64,000 bases of DNA, from positions 1 to 64,000 of the forward strand of contig NZ_FNHS01000005.1 in assembly GCF_900103445.1 (NCBI RefSeq), in the 5' to 3' direction. The notes below the pieces were generated by a model. It made no database searches. It was not told where the DNA came from and worked only from the letters and a program-made list of their open reading frames with translations. Positions 54,774 to 64,000 of the stretch are shown here, piece by piece; within the stretch, counting starts at the first letter, position 1, and each line of letters starts with the position of its first letter. Origin of the DNA: Methylobacterium phyllostachyos (GTDB lineage: Bacteria; Pseudomonadota; Alphaproteobacteria; Rhizobiales; Beijerinckiaceae). The position numbers and the translations under genes are program-made.

Positions 54774-55937
54774 GTGTTCTATCTGCCGGGCTTCGACCCG
54801 CGGGATCCCGAGGTCTACTGGGGCCTGTTCCGTCGCGAGGCCCGCCTCACCGCGTCCCGGCGCGGCGCCGAGATCGCGGTCGGCGATCCGGTCCGCTCGG
54901 CGGACGGGCTCGAACTCGCCTGGACCGCGCGGTCGCGCGGCGTCACCACGCGCACCATCCTCCTGCGCTGGGAGGACATCGTCCGCGCGCGCTTCCCGCA
55001 GCCGGACTGGGCGCGCCTCCGGGGCGTCCCGACCCTGCTCTGGCGGCTGTGGCGGTCGGGCTACGCGGCCGACCTGCGCCGAGAGGGCTGGCGCTTCTCC
55101 ACGGTGATCTTCGGCGTCCACGCGATCTATCTCGCGCTGGTCCTCCTCAGCCTCGCCGTCGCGGGGGGGCTCGCCGGCCTGGTACCGGCCGCGCTGCAGC
55201 CCTGGCCCCTGCTGGCGGTGCCGCCCCTGGCCTACGGGATCCTCATCGGGCTGGTGCGGGCGACCCGCGGCAAGCCCTTCTATGTTCCCCACCTCGTGGA
55301 CGACACCGCCTTCACCCACGCCTACGCGGCCGGCGGGGCGCCCGAGGTCGCGCCGCGCCTCGACGCCTTCGCGGCCCGCATCCAAGCCGCCGAGGGCGAG
55401 GCCGACGAGGTGGTGGTGGTCGGGCATTCCTCGTCGAGCTTCCTCGGGATCGAGGTGCTGGATCGGGTGCTCGCCCGCGATCCCGCCTTCGGCACCCGCG
55501 GGACGCCGGTCACCTTCGTGAGCATTGGCAGCGTCATCCCCTGGCTCGGCCTCGACCCGGCCGCGCAGGAATTCCGCGACGCGCTCCTGCGCTTCGGCCG
55601 GGCGCGGCAGATCGGTTGGATCGATGTGCGCGCCCCGTGGGACTGGCTGTCGATCCACGGGAAGAACCCGCTGGACGCCTGCGCCCTGACCCCGCCGGAT
55701 CCCGAACGCCCGGCCGTGCTCGGGGTGATGATCAATGATCTGATCACGGGCGCCGACGTGCGCCGTCGGCAGTGGAACCTGTTTCAGATGCATTTCCAGC
55801 TGCTCATGGCGAGCCAGAGCGTGGACGGCTTCGACTATCTCGACCTGATGACGGGCCCTGACCCGGTCCACACCCTTGCGTCCCGGTGCCGGGAGAGTGA
55901 TCGCGCCCGGCCGCCGGCTGACCAGTCTAGCCTCTGA
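54774..55937 (+). CDS. Membrane-associated alpha/beta-hydrolase-like protein
   Basis: 387 residues from GTG 54774. Begins FYLPGFDPRDPEVYWGLFRR; two hydrophobic segments near residues 114-155 form a membrane hairpin; a serine-hydrolase elbow VVVVGHSSSSFLGIEVL follows near residue 220, then VTFVSIGSVIPWLGL and a long C-terminal part. The same frame continues coding-like sequence about 110 nt upstream (SVSAPTAETLAQDRPDETAP) without ATG, GTG or TTG, so the true start may be non-canonical. Possibly a lipid-active hydrolase; unproven. Confidence 0.72.
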   Translation: MFYLPGFDPRDPEVYWGLFRREARLTASRRGAEIAVGDPVRSADGLELAWTARSRGVTTRTILLRWEDIVRARFPQPDWARLRGVPTLLWRLWRSGYAADLRREGWRFSTVIFGVHAIYLALVLLSLAVAGGLAGLVPAALQPWPLLAVPPLAYGILIGLVRATRGKPFYVPHLVDDTAFTHAYAAGGAPEVAPRLDAFAARIQAAEGEADEVVVVGHSSSSFLGIEVLDRVLARDPAFGTRGTPVTFVSIGSVIPWLGLDPAAQEFRDALLRFGRARQIGWIDVRAPWDWLSIHGKNPLDACALTPPDPERPAVLGVMINDLITGADVRRRQWNLFQMHFQLLMASQSVDGFDYLDLMTGPDPVHTLASRCRESDRARPPADQSSL

Positions 55938-56123
55938 CCCGGGGGACCGGGGCGCTGTACCGGGCCGCACAGCGGCTGGGGAGCCCGCGCGCCGGAATAC
56001 CTGCGGATGTTGCCAGGGTGGGCGCTTCCGCTCTAGAGCCGGGGCAACCTCGATCCCGGCCCGGTCCGGGCTCGCCGCGGCAATCGTCTTTCGGGACGGG
56101 CCGCTCTTTGCCGAGACCGCCGC

Positions 56124-58349
56124 ATGTTCCGCAACGACGTTCCGATCACCCCCGAACTCGTGGCCCAGCACGGCCTGACGCCGGACGAGTACGCGCGCTT
56201 CCGCGGCCTGATCGGGCGCGACCCGACGCTGACCGAACTCGGCATCGTCTCGGCGATGTGGAACGAGCATTGTTCCTACAAATCCTCCCGCAAGCATCTG
56301 CGCGGGCTGCCGACCTCGGCGCCGTGGGTGATCCAGGGGCCGGGCGAGAATGCCGGCGTCATCGACATCGGCGACGGCCATGCCTGCGTCTTCAAGATGG
56401 AGAGCCACAACCACCCGAGCTACATCGAGCCCTATCAGGGTGCGGCGACGGGGGTCGGCGGCATCCTGCGCGACGTCTTCACCATGGGCGCGCGGCCGAT
56501 CGCGGCGCTCAACGCCCTGCGCTTCGGCTCCCCGGACCATCCGCGCACGCGCGCCCTCGTCTCGGGCGTCGTGGCGGGCGTCGGCGGCTACGGTAATTCC
56601 TTCGGCGTGCCGACCGTTGGCGGCCTGACCGGCTTCCACAAGCGCTACGACGGCAACATCCTGGTCAACGCCATGGCGGTGGGGCTGGCCCGCACCGACG
56701 GCATCTTCTACGCGGCCGCCGCCGGCGTCGGGAATCCGATCGTCTATCTCGGCTCCAAGACCGGCCGCGACGGCATCCACGGCGCCACCATGGCGTCGGC
56801 CGAGTTCGACGAGGAATCCGAGTCGAAGCGCCCGACCGTGCAGGTCGGCGACCCCTTCGCCGAGAAGCTTCTGCTCGAAGCCTGCCTGGAGCTGATGGCC
56901 TCGGGCGCGGTCATCGCCATCCAGGACATGGGCGCGGCGGGCCTCACCTGCTCGGCGGTCGAGATGGGCGCCAAGGGCGACCTCGGCGTCGAGCTCGACA
57001 TCGACAAGGTGCCGGCCCGCGAAGAGGGCATGACCCCCTACGAGATGATGCTCTCCGAGAGCCAGGAGCGCATGCTCATGGTGCTCAAGCCCGGCATGGA
57101 GGCGCAGGCCCAGGCGATCTTCGTGAAATGGGGCCTCGACTTCGCGGTGATCGGCCGGACCACCGACACGCTGCGCTTCGTCATCAAGTGGCACGGCGAG
57201 ACCGTGGCCGACCTGCCGATCAAGGAACTCGGCGACGAGGCCCCGCTCTATGACCGGCCGCATCTGGCCAACACCCACCAGCCGGTGATCGCGGCCGCCG
57301 ATGTCCCGGCCCCAGCCTCCCTCACCGACGCGCTGAAGCGCCTCGTCAGCTCCCCCGACCTGTCGTCCAAGCGCTGGGTCTACGAGCAGTACGACCACTT
57401 CATCTTAGGCAACACCGTGCAGAAGCCCGGCGGCGACGCCGCGATCGTCCGGGTCGAGGACGGGCCGAAAGGCCTCGCGCTGACCTGCGACGTGACCCCG
57501 CGCTACTGCGAGGCCGACCCGGTCGAGGGCGGCCGGCAGGCGGTCGCCGAGGCGTGGCGCAACATCACCGCGGTGGGAGCCAAGCCGCTCGCCATCACCG
57601 ACAACCTCAACTTCGGCAATCCCGAGAAGCCCGAGGTGATGGGCCAGCTCGTCGGCTGCCTCCAGGGCATCGGCGAGGCCTGCCGGGCGCTGGACTTCCC
57701 GGTCGTGTCCGGCAACGTCTCGCTCTACAACGAGACCAACGGCGTTGGCATCCTGCCGACTCCGACCATCGGCGGCGTCGGCGTGCTGGACGACGTGGCG
57801 CGCCACGCCACGATCGCCCTGAAGCGGGAGGGCGACGTTCTGGTGCTGATCGGGGCGAGCGAGGGCTGGCTCGGCCAGTCGAGCTACCTGTCGGTGATCG
57901 AGGGCCGTGAGGACGGGGCACCGCCCCCGGTGGACCTCGCCCTGGAGCGCCGCAACGGCGATTTCGTCCGCGGCCTGATCCAGGCGGGCACCGTCGACAC
58001 GGTCCACGACCTCGCGGATGGCGGCCTCGCCGTGGCGCTCGCCGAGATGGCCATGGCGGGCCGGATCGGCGCGGCGCTCTCCGACGTGCCGGTGGACCTG
58101 CCGCCCCACGCCTACCTGTTCGGCGAGGATCAGGGCCGCTACCTGCTGGCGGTCCGCCCGGAGGCGGCCACCGATCTCCTCTCGGCCGCAGCGGCCCAGG
58201 GCGTGGCGGCGGCGTCGATCGGCGTCGCGGGCTCCGACCGTTTGACCCTGCCGGGCGGCGAGACCATATCGCTCGCCGACCTGAATGCGGCGCACGAGGG
58301 CTGGCTGCCCGCCTACATGGCGAGCCAGCCGGCCGCGCCCGCGTCCTGA
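56124..58349 (+). CDS. purL: Phosphoribosylformylglycinamidine synthase subunit II
   Basis: 741 residues, the short alphaproteobacterial PurL that works with PurS and PurQ in purine synthesis. Begins [59 protein letters not shown] (ATP/Mg), [39 protein letters not shown], and [20 protein letters not shown]. Complete and typical. Confidence 0.97.
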   Translation: MFRNDVPITPELVAQHGLTPDEYARFRGLIGRDPTLTELGIVSAMWNEHCSYKSSRKHLRGLPTSAPWVIQGPGENAGVIDIGDGHACVFKMESHNHPSYIEPYQGAATGVGGILRDVFTMGARPIAALNALRFGSPDHPRTRALVSGVVAGVGGYGNSFGVPTVGGLTGFHKRYDGNILVNAMAVGLARTDGIFYAAAAGVGNPIVYLGSKTGRDGIHGATMASAEFDEESESKRPTVQVGDPFAEKLLLEACLELMASGAVIAIQDMGAAGLTCSAVEMGAKGDLGVELDIDKVPAREEGMTPYEMMLSESQERMLMVLKPGMEAQAQAIFVKWGLDFAVIGRTTDTLRFVIKWHGETVADLPIKELGDEAPLYDRPHLANTHQPVIAAADVPAPASLTDALKRLVSSPDLSSKRWVYEQYDHFILGNTVQKPGGDAAIVRVEDGPKGLALTCDVTPRYCEADPVEGGRQAVAEAWRNITAVGAKPLAITDNLNFGNPEKPEVMGQLVGCLQGIGEACRALDFPVVSGNVSLYNETNGVGILPTPTIGGVGVLDDVARHATIALKREGDVLVLIGASEGWLGQSSYLSVIEGREDGAPPPVDLALERRNGDFVRGLIQAGTVDTVHDLADGGLAVALAEMAMAGRIGAALSDVPVDLPPHAYLFGEDQGRYLLAVRPEAATDLLSAAAAQGVAAASIGVAGSDRLTLPGGETISLADLNAAHEGWLPAYMASQPAAPAS

Positions 58350-58374
58350 ACCCAAGAAGCCCAGGAGTTTCCCG

Positions 58375-58611
58375 ATGCCGATGGATGCGGGCGAGATCGA
58401 GCGCATGATCCGCGAGGCCCTGCCGGACGCGCAGGTGGAGATCCGCGACCTCGCGGGGGACGGCGACCATTACGCCGCCACCGTCCTGTCGGCGGCCTTC
58501 AAGGGCAAGACCCGGGTGGTGCAGCACCAGATGGTCTACGGCGCCCTCCAGGGCCGGATGGGCGGCGTGCTCCACGCCCTTGCGCTGACCACGGGTGTCC
58601 CGCAGGATTGA
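58375..58611 (+). CDS. BolA family protein
   Basis: 78 residues from ATG 58375 with AGGAG upstream. BolA partners monothiol glutaredoxin in iron-sulfur handling. IERMIREALPDAQVEIRDL, GDGDHYAATVLSAAFKGKTR, VVQHQMVYGALQGRMGGVLH, including the conserved histidine. The monothiol glutaredoxin gene lies 560 nt downstream on the same strand. Confidence 0.93.
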   Translation: MPMDAGEIERMIREALPDAQVEIRDLAGDGDHYAATVLSAAFKGKTRVVQHQMVYGALQGRMGGVLHALALTTGVPQD

Positions 58612-58634
58612 GCCTTCTCGCGGGAGCGCTCCCG

Positions 58635-59141
58635 ATGGACCGACCGAGTCTCTACGACGACGACATCGTGACCTGGGCCGAGGAGCAGGCGGCGGCCCTG
58701 CGCGCGCTTGCTGCCCGTAGCGATCTCTCGAACGTCGTCGATTGGGAGAACGTGATCGAGGAGATCGAGACCTTGGGCCGGTCAGAGATCCACGGCGTCG
58801 AGAGTCTTCTGCTGCAGACCCTCGTGCACGTGCTCAAATACGTGTCTGCTCCGGCAGCGCAATCGACCCGCTCGTGGCGCGCCGAGGTCGTGGCATTCCA
58901 GAGTGCAGCGCGTCGGAACTACAAGCGGGCGATGCGGCAGCGGATCGATTGGCAGGCGCTCTGGCGGGATGCGCGGGCGAATGCCGACGTGCAGTTGAAG
59001 GTCCATGGCGATAAGCTCGTGGGCGGGCTGCCGGAGACGTTGCCCTTCGAACCGGAAGAGCTGCTGGCGTCGGACTTCGACATGGACGTGGCGCTGGAAC
59101 GCCTTGCCGCGGCGTTGAAATCCACGGCCGACCATCACTAA
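58635..59141 (+). CDS. DUF29 family protein
   Basis: 168 residues from ATG 58635. DUF29: SLYDDDIVTWAEEQAAALRA, DWENVIEEIETLGRSEIHGV, LLLQTLVHVLKYVSAPA. Helical, cytoplasmic, function unknown, usually present in many copies in cyanobacteria and some proteobacteria. Inserted between bolA and grxD, genes that are commonly adjacent. Confidence 0.9.
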   Translation: MDRPSLYDDDIVTWAEEQAAALRALAARSDLSNVVDWENVIEEIETLGRSEIHGVESLLLQTLVHVLKYVSAPAAQSTRSWRAEVVAFQSAARRNYKRAMRQRIDWQALWRDARANADVQLKVHGDKLVGGLPETLPFEPEELLASDFDMDVALERLAAALKSTADHH

Positions 59142-59168
59142 ATCAGCACCAGAAATAAGGATCACTCG

Positions 59169-59507
59169 ATGACCGACGCAAACACAACCATCCAGAACGA
59201 GATCGCCTCCCAGGACGTGGTGGTGTTCATGAAGGGCACGCCGCAGATGCCGCAATGCGGCTTCTCGGGGCAGGTGGTGCAGATCCTCAATTACCTCGGC
59301 GTGCCGTTCAAGGGCGTGAACGTGCTGGCCGATCAGGAGATCCGCGAGGGCATCAAGGCCTTCTCGAACTGGCCGACCATCCCGCAGATCTACGTGAAGG
59401 GCGAGTTCGTCGGCGGCTGCGACATCACCCGCGAGATGTTCCAGTCCGGCGAGCTGCAGACCTTCCTGTCCGAGAAGGGCATCCCGGTGAAGACCGCCGC
59501 CGCCTGA
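59169..59507 (+). CDS. grxD: Monothiol glutaredoxin (Grx4/GrxD type)
   Basis: 112 residues. Carries or delivers [2Fe-2S] clusters with Bol[21 protein letters not shown] with the CGFS active site, [40 protein letters not shown]. The C-terminus is normal. A clear terminator follows. Confidence 0.96.
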   Translation: MTDANTTIQNEIASQDVVVFMKGTPQMPQCGFSGQVVQILNYLGVPFKGVNVLADQEIREGIKAFSNWPTIPQIYVKGEFVGGCDITREMFQSGELQTFLSEKGIPVKTAAA

Positions 59508-59533
59508 TTTTTTGGGATTTGGCACGATGGATG

Positions 59534-59557
59534 AGGGCGCCTGCGGGCGCCCTTTTT
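59534..59557 (+). terminator. Intrinsic terminator after grxD
   Basis: GGGCGCC, loop TGCG, GGCGCCC, then TTTTT. It starts 27 nt after the grxD stop; a clean Rho-independent terminator, facing the convergent methyltransferase gene. Confidence 0.9.
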
Positions 59558-59576
59558 CGTGGGCGCGGCGCAGGGA

Positions 59577-60233
59577 TCAGCGCGGCTCCCGCGCCACGAA
59601 CAGCGCGACGCAGCCGACGACCGTGATCTCCACCGACCGGAAGCGCTGGTCCAGCGCCGCGCGCAGGTCCGGCAGGGTGTCGGCGGCGTTCGAGAACACC
59701 CCCTTGCGGTTGTAGACCCGCATCAGCGCCCGCGCCGCACCCGTGGTCGGGACGCCGCCCGACAGGATCGTGGCGCCGAACACCACGCCGTCGGCGGCCA
59801 GGCACGGGCGCACCGTATCGAAGGCCCTCGCCTTCGCGGCGATGTCACCCGGCAGGCAGTGCAGCAGGTAGGTCATCCCAATCGAGTCGAACGGGGCGAT
59901 GCCGGTGGCCGGGCCGCCGAGCACGTCGATGCGGTAGGTCTCGGGCCGGTAGCGCGCGATCCGCTGGGCCGCGTAGGCGAGGCTATCGGCGTTGAGGTCG
60001 ATCAGGCCGATCCGCGGCGCTGGTGTCGGGAACCGGCACCGGTCGAGATACCACCCGGTCCCGACGCCGACATCGCAATGCGCCACGCCGGCGTGCCGGT
60101 CGTAGAGATCCAGGATCCTAGCCGTGGGGCAGCGCCAGATCAGCGGGTTCGAGAGCCGCAGCACGACGAGATCGTAGATCCGCAGGGTGCGCGGGTTGTA
60201 GATCGCCTGCCCGGCCTGCGTGTCGGTCGCCAT
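59577..60233 (-). CDS. Class I SAM-dependent methyltransferase
   Basis: 218 residues from ATG 60233. SAM-binding motif I is [15 protein letters not shown], motif [19 protein letters not shown], with [15 protein letters not shown] further on. The N-terminus ([20 protein letters not shown]) is that of small-molecule methyltransferases found in natural-product or lipid contexts. Substrate unknown. Divergent from rlmN, 81 nt apart. Confidence 0.88.
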   Translation of the reverse strand: MATDTQAGQAIYNPRTLRIYDLVVLRLSNPLIWRCPTARILDLYDRHAGVAHCDVGVGTGWYLDRCRFPTPAPRIGLIDLNADSLAYAAQRIARYRPETYRIDVLGGPATGIAPFDSIGMTYLLHCLPGDIAAKARAFDTVRPCLAADGVVFGATILSGGVPTTGAARALMRVYNRKGVFSNAADTLPDLRAALDQRFRSVEITVVGCVALFVAREPR

Positions 60234-60314
60234 GGCTCTCCGTGGGGTCAGCTGTCGCCGGCGCGCATTCGCATTCGCCGGCGGGATCGCCTATATCAGA
60301 CCCTTTCCAATCGT

Positions 60315-61607
60315 ATGGATCGTTTGAACGCCATGGCGACGCCGTCGCTCGACAGCGCCCGCGCGGCCGATGCCGCGATCGAGAAGGCGCCTGATTTCCT
60401 CCCCGAGGCGCTGCCCGGCCGCCGGCCCTCGCTGGTCGGCCTGACCCGCGACGCCCTCAAGGCGCAGCTCGTCGCCATGGGCGTGCCCGAGCGCGAGAGC
60501 CGGATGCGCGCGGGCCAGATCTGGCACTGGGTCAATTTCCGCGGGGCCTCCGACTTCGCCGAGATGACCAATGTCGGCAAGGCGCTGAAGGCGCAGCTCG
60601 CCGAGCACTTCACCCTGGAGCGGCCCGAGGTCGCGAGCCGGCAGGTCTCCCGCGACGGCACCCGCAAGTGGCTGCTGCGCATGGCGCCGACCAACCGGCA
60701 GGAGCACAACCGCGGCGCCGAGATCGAGTGCGTCTATATCCCGGGCCCGGACCGGGGTACGCTCTGCGTGTCCTCCCAGGTCGGCTGCACGCTCACCTGC
60801 TCGTTCTGCCACACCGGCACGCAGCGCCTCGTGCGCAACCTGTCGGCCGCCGAGATCGTTCAGCAGCTCGTCACCGCCCGGGACGAGCTCGGCGACTGGC
60901 CCGGCCAGATGCCGAGCCGCGACGCGGGCGGCTCCGGCGAGGTCGGCCGGCTCGTGACCAACATCGTGTTCATGGGCATGGGCGAGCCCCTCTACAATCT
61001 CGACGCCGTGGTCGACGCGGTGGGGGTGATGTCGGACCAGGAGGGGCTCGGCCTGTCCCGGCGGCGGATCACGGTCTCGACCTCGGGGGTCGTGCCGCAG
61101 ATCCCGCGGCTCGGCGAGCAGGCCAACGCCATGCTGGCGATCTCGCTGCACGCCGTGCGCGACGACCTGCGCAACGAGCTGGTGCCGCTCAACCGCAAGT
61201 ACCCGATCGCCGAGCTGCTCGCCGCCTGCCGCGCCTATCCCGGCCTGAGCAACGCCCGCCGGATCACCTTCGAGTACGTGATGCTCAAGGGCGTCAACGA
61301 TTCGGACGCGGATGCGCGGGAGCTGGTCCGCCTGCTCAAGGGCATCCCGGCCAAGATCAACCTGATCCCGTTCAACCCCTGGCCGGGCAGCCGCTACGAG
61401 TGCTCCGACTGGGACCGGATCGAGCGCTTCTCCGAGATCGTGTTCAACGCCGGTTACGCCTCGCCGGTGCGCACGCCCCGCGGCCGGGACATCTTGGCGG
61501 CCTGCGGCCAGCTCAAGAGCGAGACCGAGAAGCTGCGCGCCCGCGCCCGGCTGATGCAGGAGGAGGGCATCGGCGTGGAGAGCTTCTACGCCGGCGCCGA
61601 CGATTGA
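60315..61607 (+). CDS. rlmN: 23S rRNA (adenine-2503-C2)/tRNA methyltransferase RlmN
   Basis: 430 residues from ATG 60315 (an ATG at 60333 is possible; the frame is open far upstream but that overlaps the divergent gene). Radical-SAM enzyme: [20 protein letters not shown] with the CxxxCxxC cluster motif, [46 protein letters not shown], and the C-terminal resolving cysteine in [14 protein letters not shown]. Methylates A2503 of 23S rRNA and A37 of some tRNAs. Confidence 0.96.
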   Translation: MDRLNAMATPSLDSARAADAAIEKAPDFLPEALPGRRPSLVGLTRDALKAQLVAMGVPERESRMRAGQIWHWVNFRGASDFAEMTNVGKALKAQLAEHFTLERPEVASRQVSRDGTRKWLLRMAPTNRQEHNRGAEIECVYIPGPDRGTLCVSSQVGCTLTCSFCHTGTQRLVRNLSAAEIVQQLVTARDELGDWPGQMPSRDAGGSGEVGRLVTNIVFMGMGEPLYNLDAVVDAVGVMSDQEGLGLSRRRITVSTSGVVPQIPRLGEQANAMLAISLHAVRDDLRNELVPLNRKYPIAELLAACRAYPGLSNARRITFEYVMLKGVNDSDADARELVRLLKGIPAKINLIPFNPWPGSRYECSDWDRIERFSEIVFNAGYASPVRTPRGRDILAACGQLKSETEKLRARARLMQEEGIGVESFYAGADD

Positions 61608-61617
61608 CGCCCGTCCT

Positions 61618-61702
61618 CGCGAGCGCAGCGAAGCAATCCCGCAGCGTCACGCGCACCGATGGCGCCCAGCCCTGGATCGCTTCGCTACGCGCGCGATGAC
61701 GG
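61618..61702. repeat. Palindromic intergenic repeat, family C copy 2
   Basis: GCGAGCGCAGCGAAGCAA at 61619-61636 faces GGATCGCTTCGCTACGCGCG and ATGACGG at 61674-61702. It is the same element as 41440-41527 with a different centre. It lies between convergent rlmN and the MscS gene. A third, shorter relative (CTTCGCTTCGCGCGTGATGACGG) is seen near 62999-63022. Confidence 0.7.
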
Positions 61703-61708
61703 TGCGGC

Positions 61709-62833
61709 TCACGCCGCGAACCGCCGCGCCTCCGCCCGCTGCAGAGCCGGCTCCTGGGTGCCGACCCATTCCGTCCGGTGCCGCGGCAGGGCCTCCGGGT
61801 GCTCGGCCTGGAGCCACGTGATCATCGCCTCGCGGACCACGCAACGCAGGTCCCAGGCCTGGGGCGCATTGCGGGCGCTCACCAGCATCCGGATCTCGAT
61901 GGTCGATTCCTTCGCGTCCGAGACCTGGAGGTTCACCACCTTGCCGTCCCACAGGGGTGTGGCTCTGGCGATCTCGGTCAGCTTCTCGCGCATCGCCGCC
62001 ACCGGGGCGCGGTGATCGACGTAGAGGAACACGCTGCCGATCAGCGAGGCGCCGTCCCGGGTCCAGTTCTGGAACGGCTTCTGGATGAAGTAGGTCAGGG
62101 GCAGCACCAGCCGGCGCCAGTCCCAGAGCCGGACCACCACGTAGGTCGCGGTGATCTCCTCCACCCAGCCCCACTCGTTCTCGACGATCACCGCGTCCTC
62201 GATCCGGATCGGCTGCGTGATCGCGATCTGGATCCCGGCCACGAGGTTCGACAGGACCGGCTGCATGGCCAGGCCGAGGACCAGACCCGCCGCGCCCGCC
62301 GAGGCCAGCAGGCTGACGCCGTACTGGCGCACCGGCTCGAAGGTCATCAGCGCCACCGAGAGGGTGATGAGCGCCACCAGGGTGACGCCGGCCCGCTCCA
62401 GAATCCGCATCTGGGTAAAGTGCTTGCGCGCCAGCAGGTTGTCCTCGGCGTCGAGCTTGAACCGGCGCAGGTAGATCACCGTGGCGATGTGGAGCGCGGT
62501 GGCGCAGCACCAGCCGGTCAGCGTCACGAAGGCAACCAGCAGGATCTGGTTGAGGGCGATCCGCACATCCCAGGACAGGTGCACGATGGTCGAGGCGAGG
62601 CTGATCGCCACCACGATCAGGCCGAGGCGGCTTGGCCCATGGGTGCGCGAGACGAGGGAGCGCCAGAACAAACTCTTGCCCGCAACGGCGCGCTTCATCG
62701 CCCGGTAGACGACCCCGTGCAGGGGCATCACCACGGCGCAGCAGGCGGCGATGAGGAGAAGGCTCTCGGCCCACCAGGGCAGGTAGGCCAGCACGCGGGC
62801 GGTGGGACGGGTGAGCGCGTCAAGGTCCGGCAT
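61709..62833 (-). CDS. MscS-type mechanosensitive channel
   Basis: 374 residues from ATG 62833. About five membrane segments, the last being the pore-lining type (YGVSLLASAGAAGLVLGLAM), followed by the MscS beta domain (GIQIAITQPIRIEDAVIVEN, GWVEEITATYVVVRLWDWRR, LVLPLTYFIQKPFQNWTRDG) and an alpha/beta C-terminus. Opens under membrane tension to release solutes. YnaI/YbdG-like size. Confidence 0.92.
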   Translation of the reverse strand: MPDLDALTRPTARVLAYLPWWAESLLLIAACCAVVMPLHGVVYRAMKRAVAGKSLFWRSLVSRTHGPSRLGLIVVAISLASTIVHLSWDVRIALNQILLVAFVTLTGWCCATALHIATVIYLRRFKLDAEDNLLARKHFTQMRILERAGVTLVALITLSVALMTFEPVRQYGVSLLASAGAAGLVLGLAMQPVLSNLVAGIQIAITQPIRIEDAVIVENEWGWVEEITATYVVVRLWDWRRLVLPLTYFIQKPFQNWTRDGASLIGSVFLYVDHRAPVAAMREKLTEIARATPLWDGKVVNLQVSDAKESTIEIRMLVSARNAPQAWDLRCVVREAMITWLQAEHPEALPRHRTEWVGTQEPALQRAEARRFAA

Positions 62834-63064
62834 CGGGCATCGCCTCCACGGGTTCCGAACGGGACCTTTGGGAATGGGTGGACGCTCGCCAGGGTTCCGC
62901 ACCGCACCATGTGCTTGCCGCAACGCAGCGACCCAGCCCAGCGGGTTGCGCCTTCGCGCCCCTGGCTGGGTCTGGACGATGGCTTCAGCACCACCGTCTT
63001 CGCTTCGCTTCGCGCGTGATGACGGGAGAGCGACGTCGAGCGAAGCGCTCAAACGCCACCCGTC

Positions 63065-64000
63065 CTACTTCGCCGCGCCAACCGTCACGCTGCTTGAGGC
63101 GGTTCGCCCGAACCGCGCCGGCCGGTACATGTCCTCCACGGTGGCGCCCGGATGCACGTAGGTCCCGGGCGAGACCGCCCGCACCGTGTAGGCCACGGTG
63201 AAGAAGGCCGATTGGCTCGGATCGCGGTCGTAGGCCGCGACGAACCGGTCGTCACGGAACTCGGTGTGGACCGGCTGCACGTCCGACTTGGCGAAGGCGA
63301 GTCCCTGGAGCGCGTCGGCGTCGAGCAGCTTCGGGTTGTCGATCTCCAGGCCGGCCGGCAGCGGATCCACCAGCAGGAGCCGCGCGCTCTCGGCCTTGGC
63401 CTCGGTGACCTTGAGTACCACCACCAGCCGGTCGTTCTGGCGCAGGCCGCCCGCCGGATCGACGACGCTGCCGTCGAGGCGCCGGAAGCTCCGCTCGATC
63501 GTGTAGCCCTGCTGCGCCGCCGGCTCCGGTGCCAGGGGGCTGCCGTTGACGGTCACCGCCACCTGCACGGCGTTGCGGCCGGTATTGGTGAGCTGCACGC
63601 CCCGGTCGCCCAGGGTCGCCTCCCGGTAGACTCTGGCGAGGGTCCCGGTCTGCGGCGCGCCGTCGAGGCTGAACGACAGGGCGTCCGCCTCCTTGGACAG
63701 GCTCTCGGCGGCCAGCACCAGCCAGGCATTCTCCTGCGTGCTCGTCGCCCGGTCGCCCTGCTGCTCCTCGTCCAGCACGGCCGCGACCGGAGCGAGGGCC
63801 CCCTGCGCGAGCCCGCTCTCGGCCGCCAGGGTGATCAGCCCGGCCCCGTCGCGCAGGCGCGAGCCGTAATCGGCGCGGTACAGGCCCTTGTCCCGCTCGC
63901 GGCGCAGCATCGTCAGCGCCGCGTCCATCGCCTTGGCCGCCCGTCCGCGATCGCCGAGGAGCGCCAGGGCAGCGGCGAGCTGCGCCCGCCCGAGGGCGGA
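63065..64000 (-). CDS. Alpha-2-macroglobulin family protein, C-terminal end
   Basis: The reverse strand is open from the right edge to the stop at 63065; 311 residues are visible, the start is beyond the window. Helical toroid sequence (SALGRAQLAAALALLGDRGR, LRRERDKGLYRADYGSRLRD, VLDEEQQGDRATSTQENAWL) is followed by the receptor-like/bait-end beta domain (DPLPAGLEIDNPKLLDADAL, AVSPGTYVHPGATVEDMYRP). This is the bacterial large A2M (YfhM-like) layout, a periplasmic protease trap often paired with PBP1c. Confidence 0.9.
   Translation of the reverse strand, partial: SALGRAQLAAALALLGDRGRAAKAMDAALTMLRRERDKGLYRADYGSRLRDGAGLITLAAESGLAQGALAPVAAVLDEEQQGDRATSTQENAWLVLAAESLSKEADALSFSLDGAPQTGTLARVYREATLGDRGVQLTNTGRNAVQVAVTVNGSPLAPEPAAQQGYTIERSFRRLDGSVVDPAGGLRQNDRLVVVLKVTEAKAESARLLLVDPLPAGLEIDNPKLLDADALQGLAFAKSDVQPVHTEFRDDRFVAAYDRDPSQSAFFTVAYTVRAVSPGTYVHPGATVEDMYRPARFGRTASSSVTVGAAK

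Overview
The window is GC-rich DNA whose gene content (rplM-rpsI, MmcB-type protein, glyQ/glyS, purL-bolA-grxD, many small exported proteins, and intergenic palindromes of the kind common in Rhizobiales) fits an alphaproteobacterium, most likely Methylobacterium or a close relative. The genus is an inference from gene content, not from a marker gene. Genes are tightly packed and often overlap by ATGA. Two stretches break this pattern and look acquired.

Layout. 1-6400 is core: GDP-mannose dehydratase (cut by the left edge), argC, the rplM-rpsI operon with a promoter and terminator, a CoA-binding protein, an unknown 246-residue protein and a nucleotide-sugar dehydrogenase. 6500-8700 holds several very small genes, including a two-gene operon of 58 and 45 residues and a small membrane-protein gene cut by an amber codon. 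8741-12908 is a decaying prophage: a headless tyrosine integrase, a helix-turn-helix protein, an HNH nuclease, an NlpC/P60-like peptidase and small genes. At least five of its reading frames carry frameshifts or truncations. 13472-21890 is a MacB/TolC/MacA-type tripartite ABC export cluster. Three genes of unknown function lie between its inner-membrane half and its outer-membrane/adaptor half: one small secreted protein with six cysteines and two tandem, recently diverged paralogues. This is the best candidate in the window for an undescribed system. 21950-25040 is an island ending at a tRNA-Ser(GGA): a DUF488 protein overlapping an unknown partner, two broken genes, and a small membrane protein laid out like an effector-associated constant component.

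25272-43000 is mostly ordinary metabolism and housekeeping: glgX, a LysR regulator divergent from a DJ-1/PfpI protein and an MFS exporter, a Na+/H+ antiporter, MmcB, a cobalamin-binding protein with a DedA protein, pdxY, OsmC, PhzF, a Nudix-like protein, an orphan sulfonate-type binding protein, and glycyl-tRNA synthetase (glyQ and glyS). 44254-52034 is a complete D-erythronate/L-threonate catabolic locus. OtnC and a LacI regulator are transcribed one way; an MFS transporter, LtnD, OtnI, OtnK and DenD are transcribed the other way. A perfect 16-bp LacI-type operator lies between the two arms. Both acids would be oxidised to 2-oxo-tetronate, isomerised, phosphorylated and decarboxylated to dihydroxyacetone phosphate. 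A VapBC module follows, with a matching upstream inverted repeat. The right end carries recQ, a membrane hydrolase-like protein, purL-bolA-DUF29-grxD, a methyltransferase, rlmN, an MscS-type channel, and the C-terminal end of an alpha-2-macroglobulin-like protein cut by the right edge.

Three families of intergenic repeats were found by eye. They include a perfect 44-bp inverted pair flanking the erythronate transporter gene.
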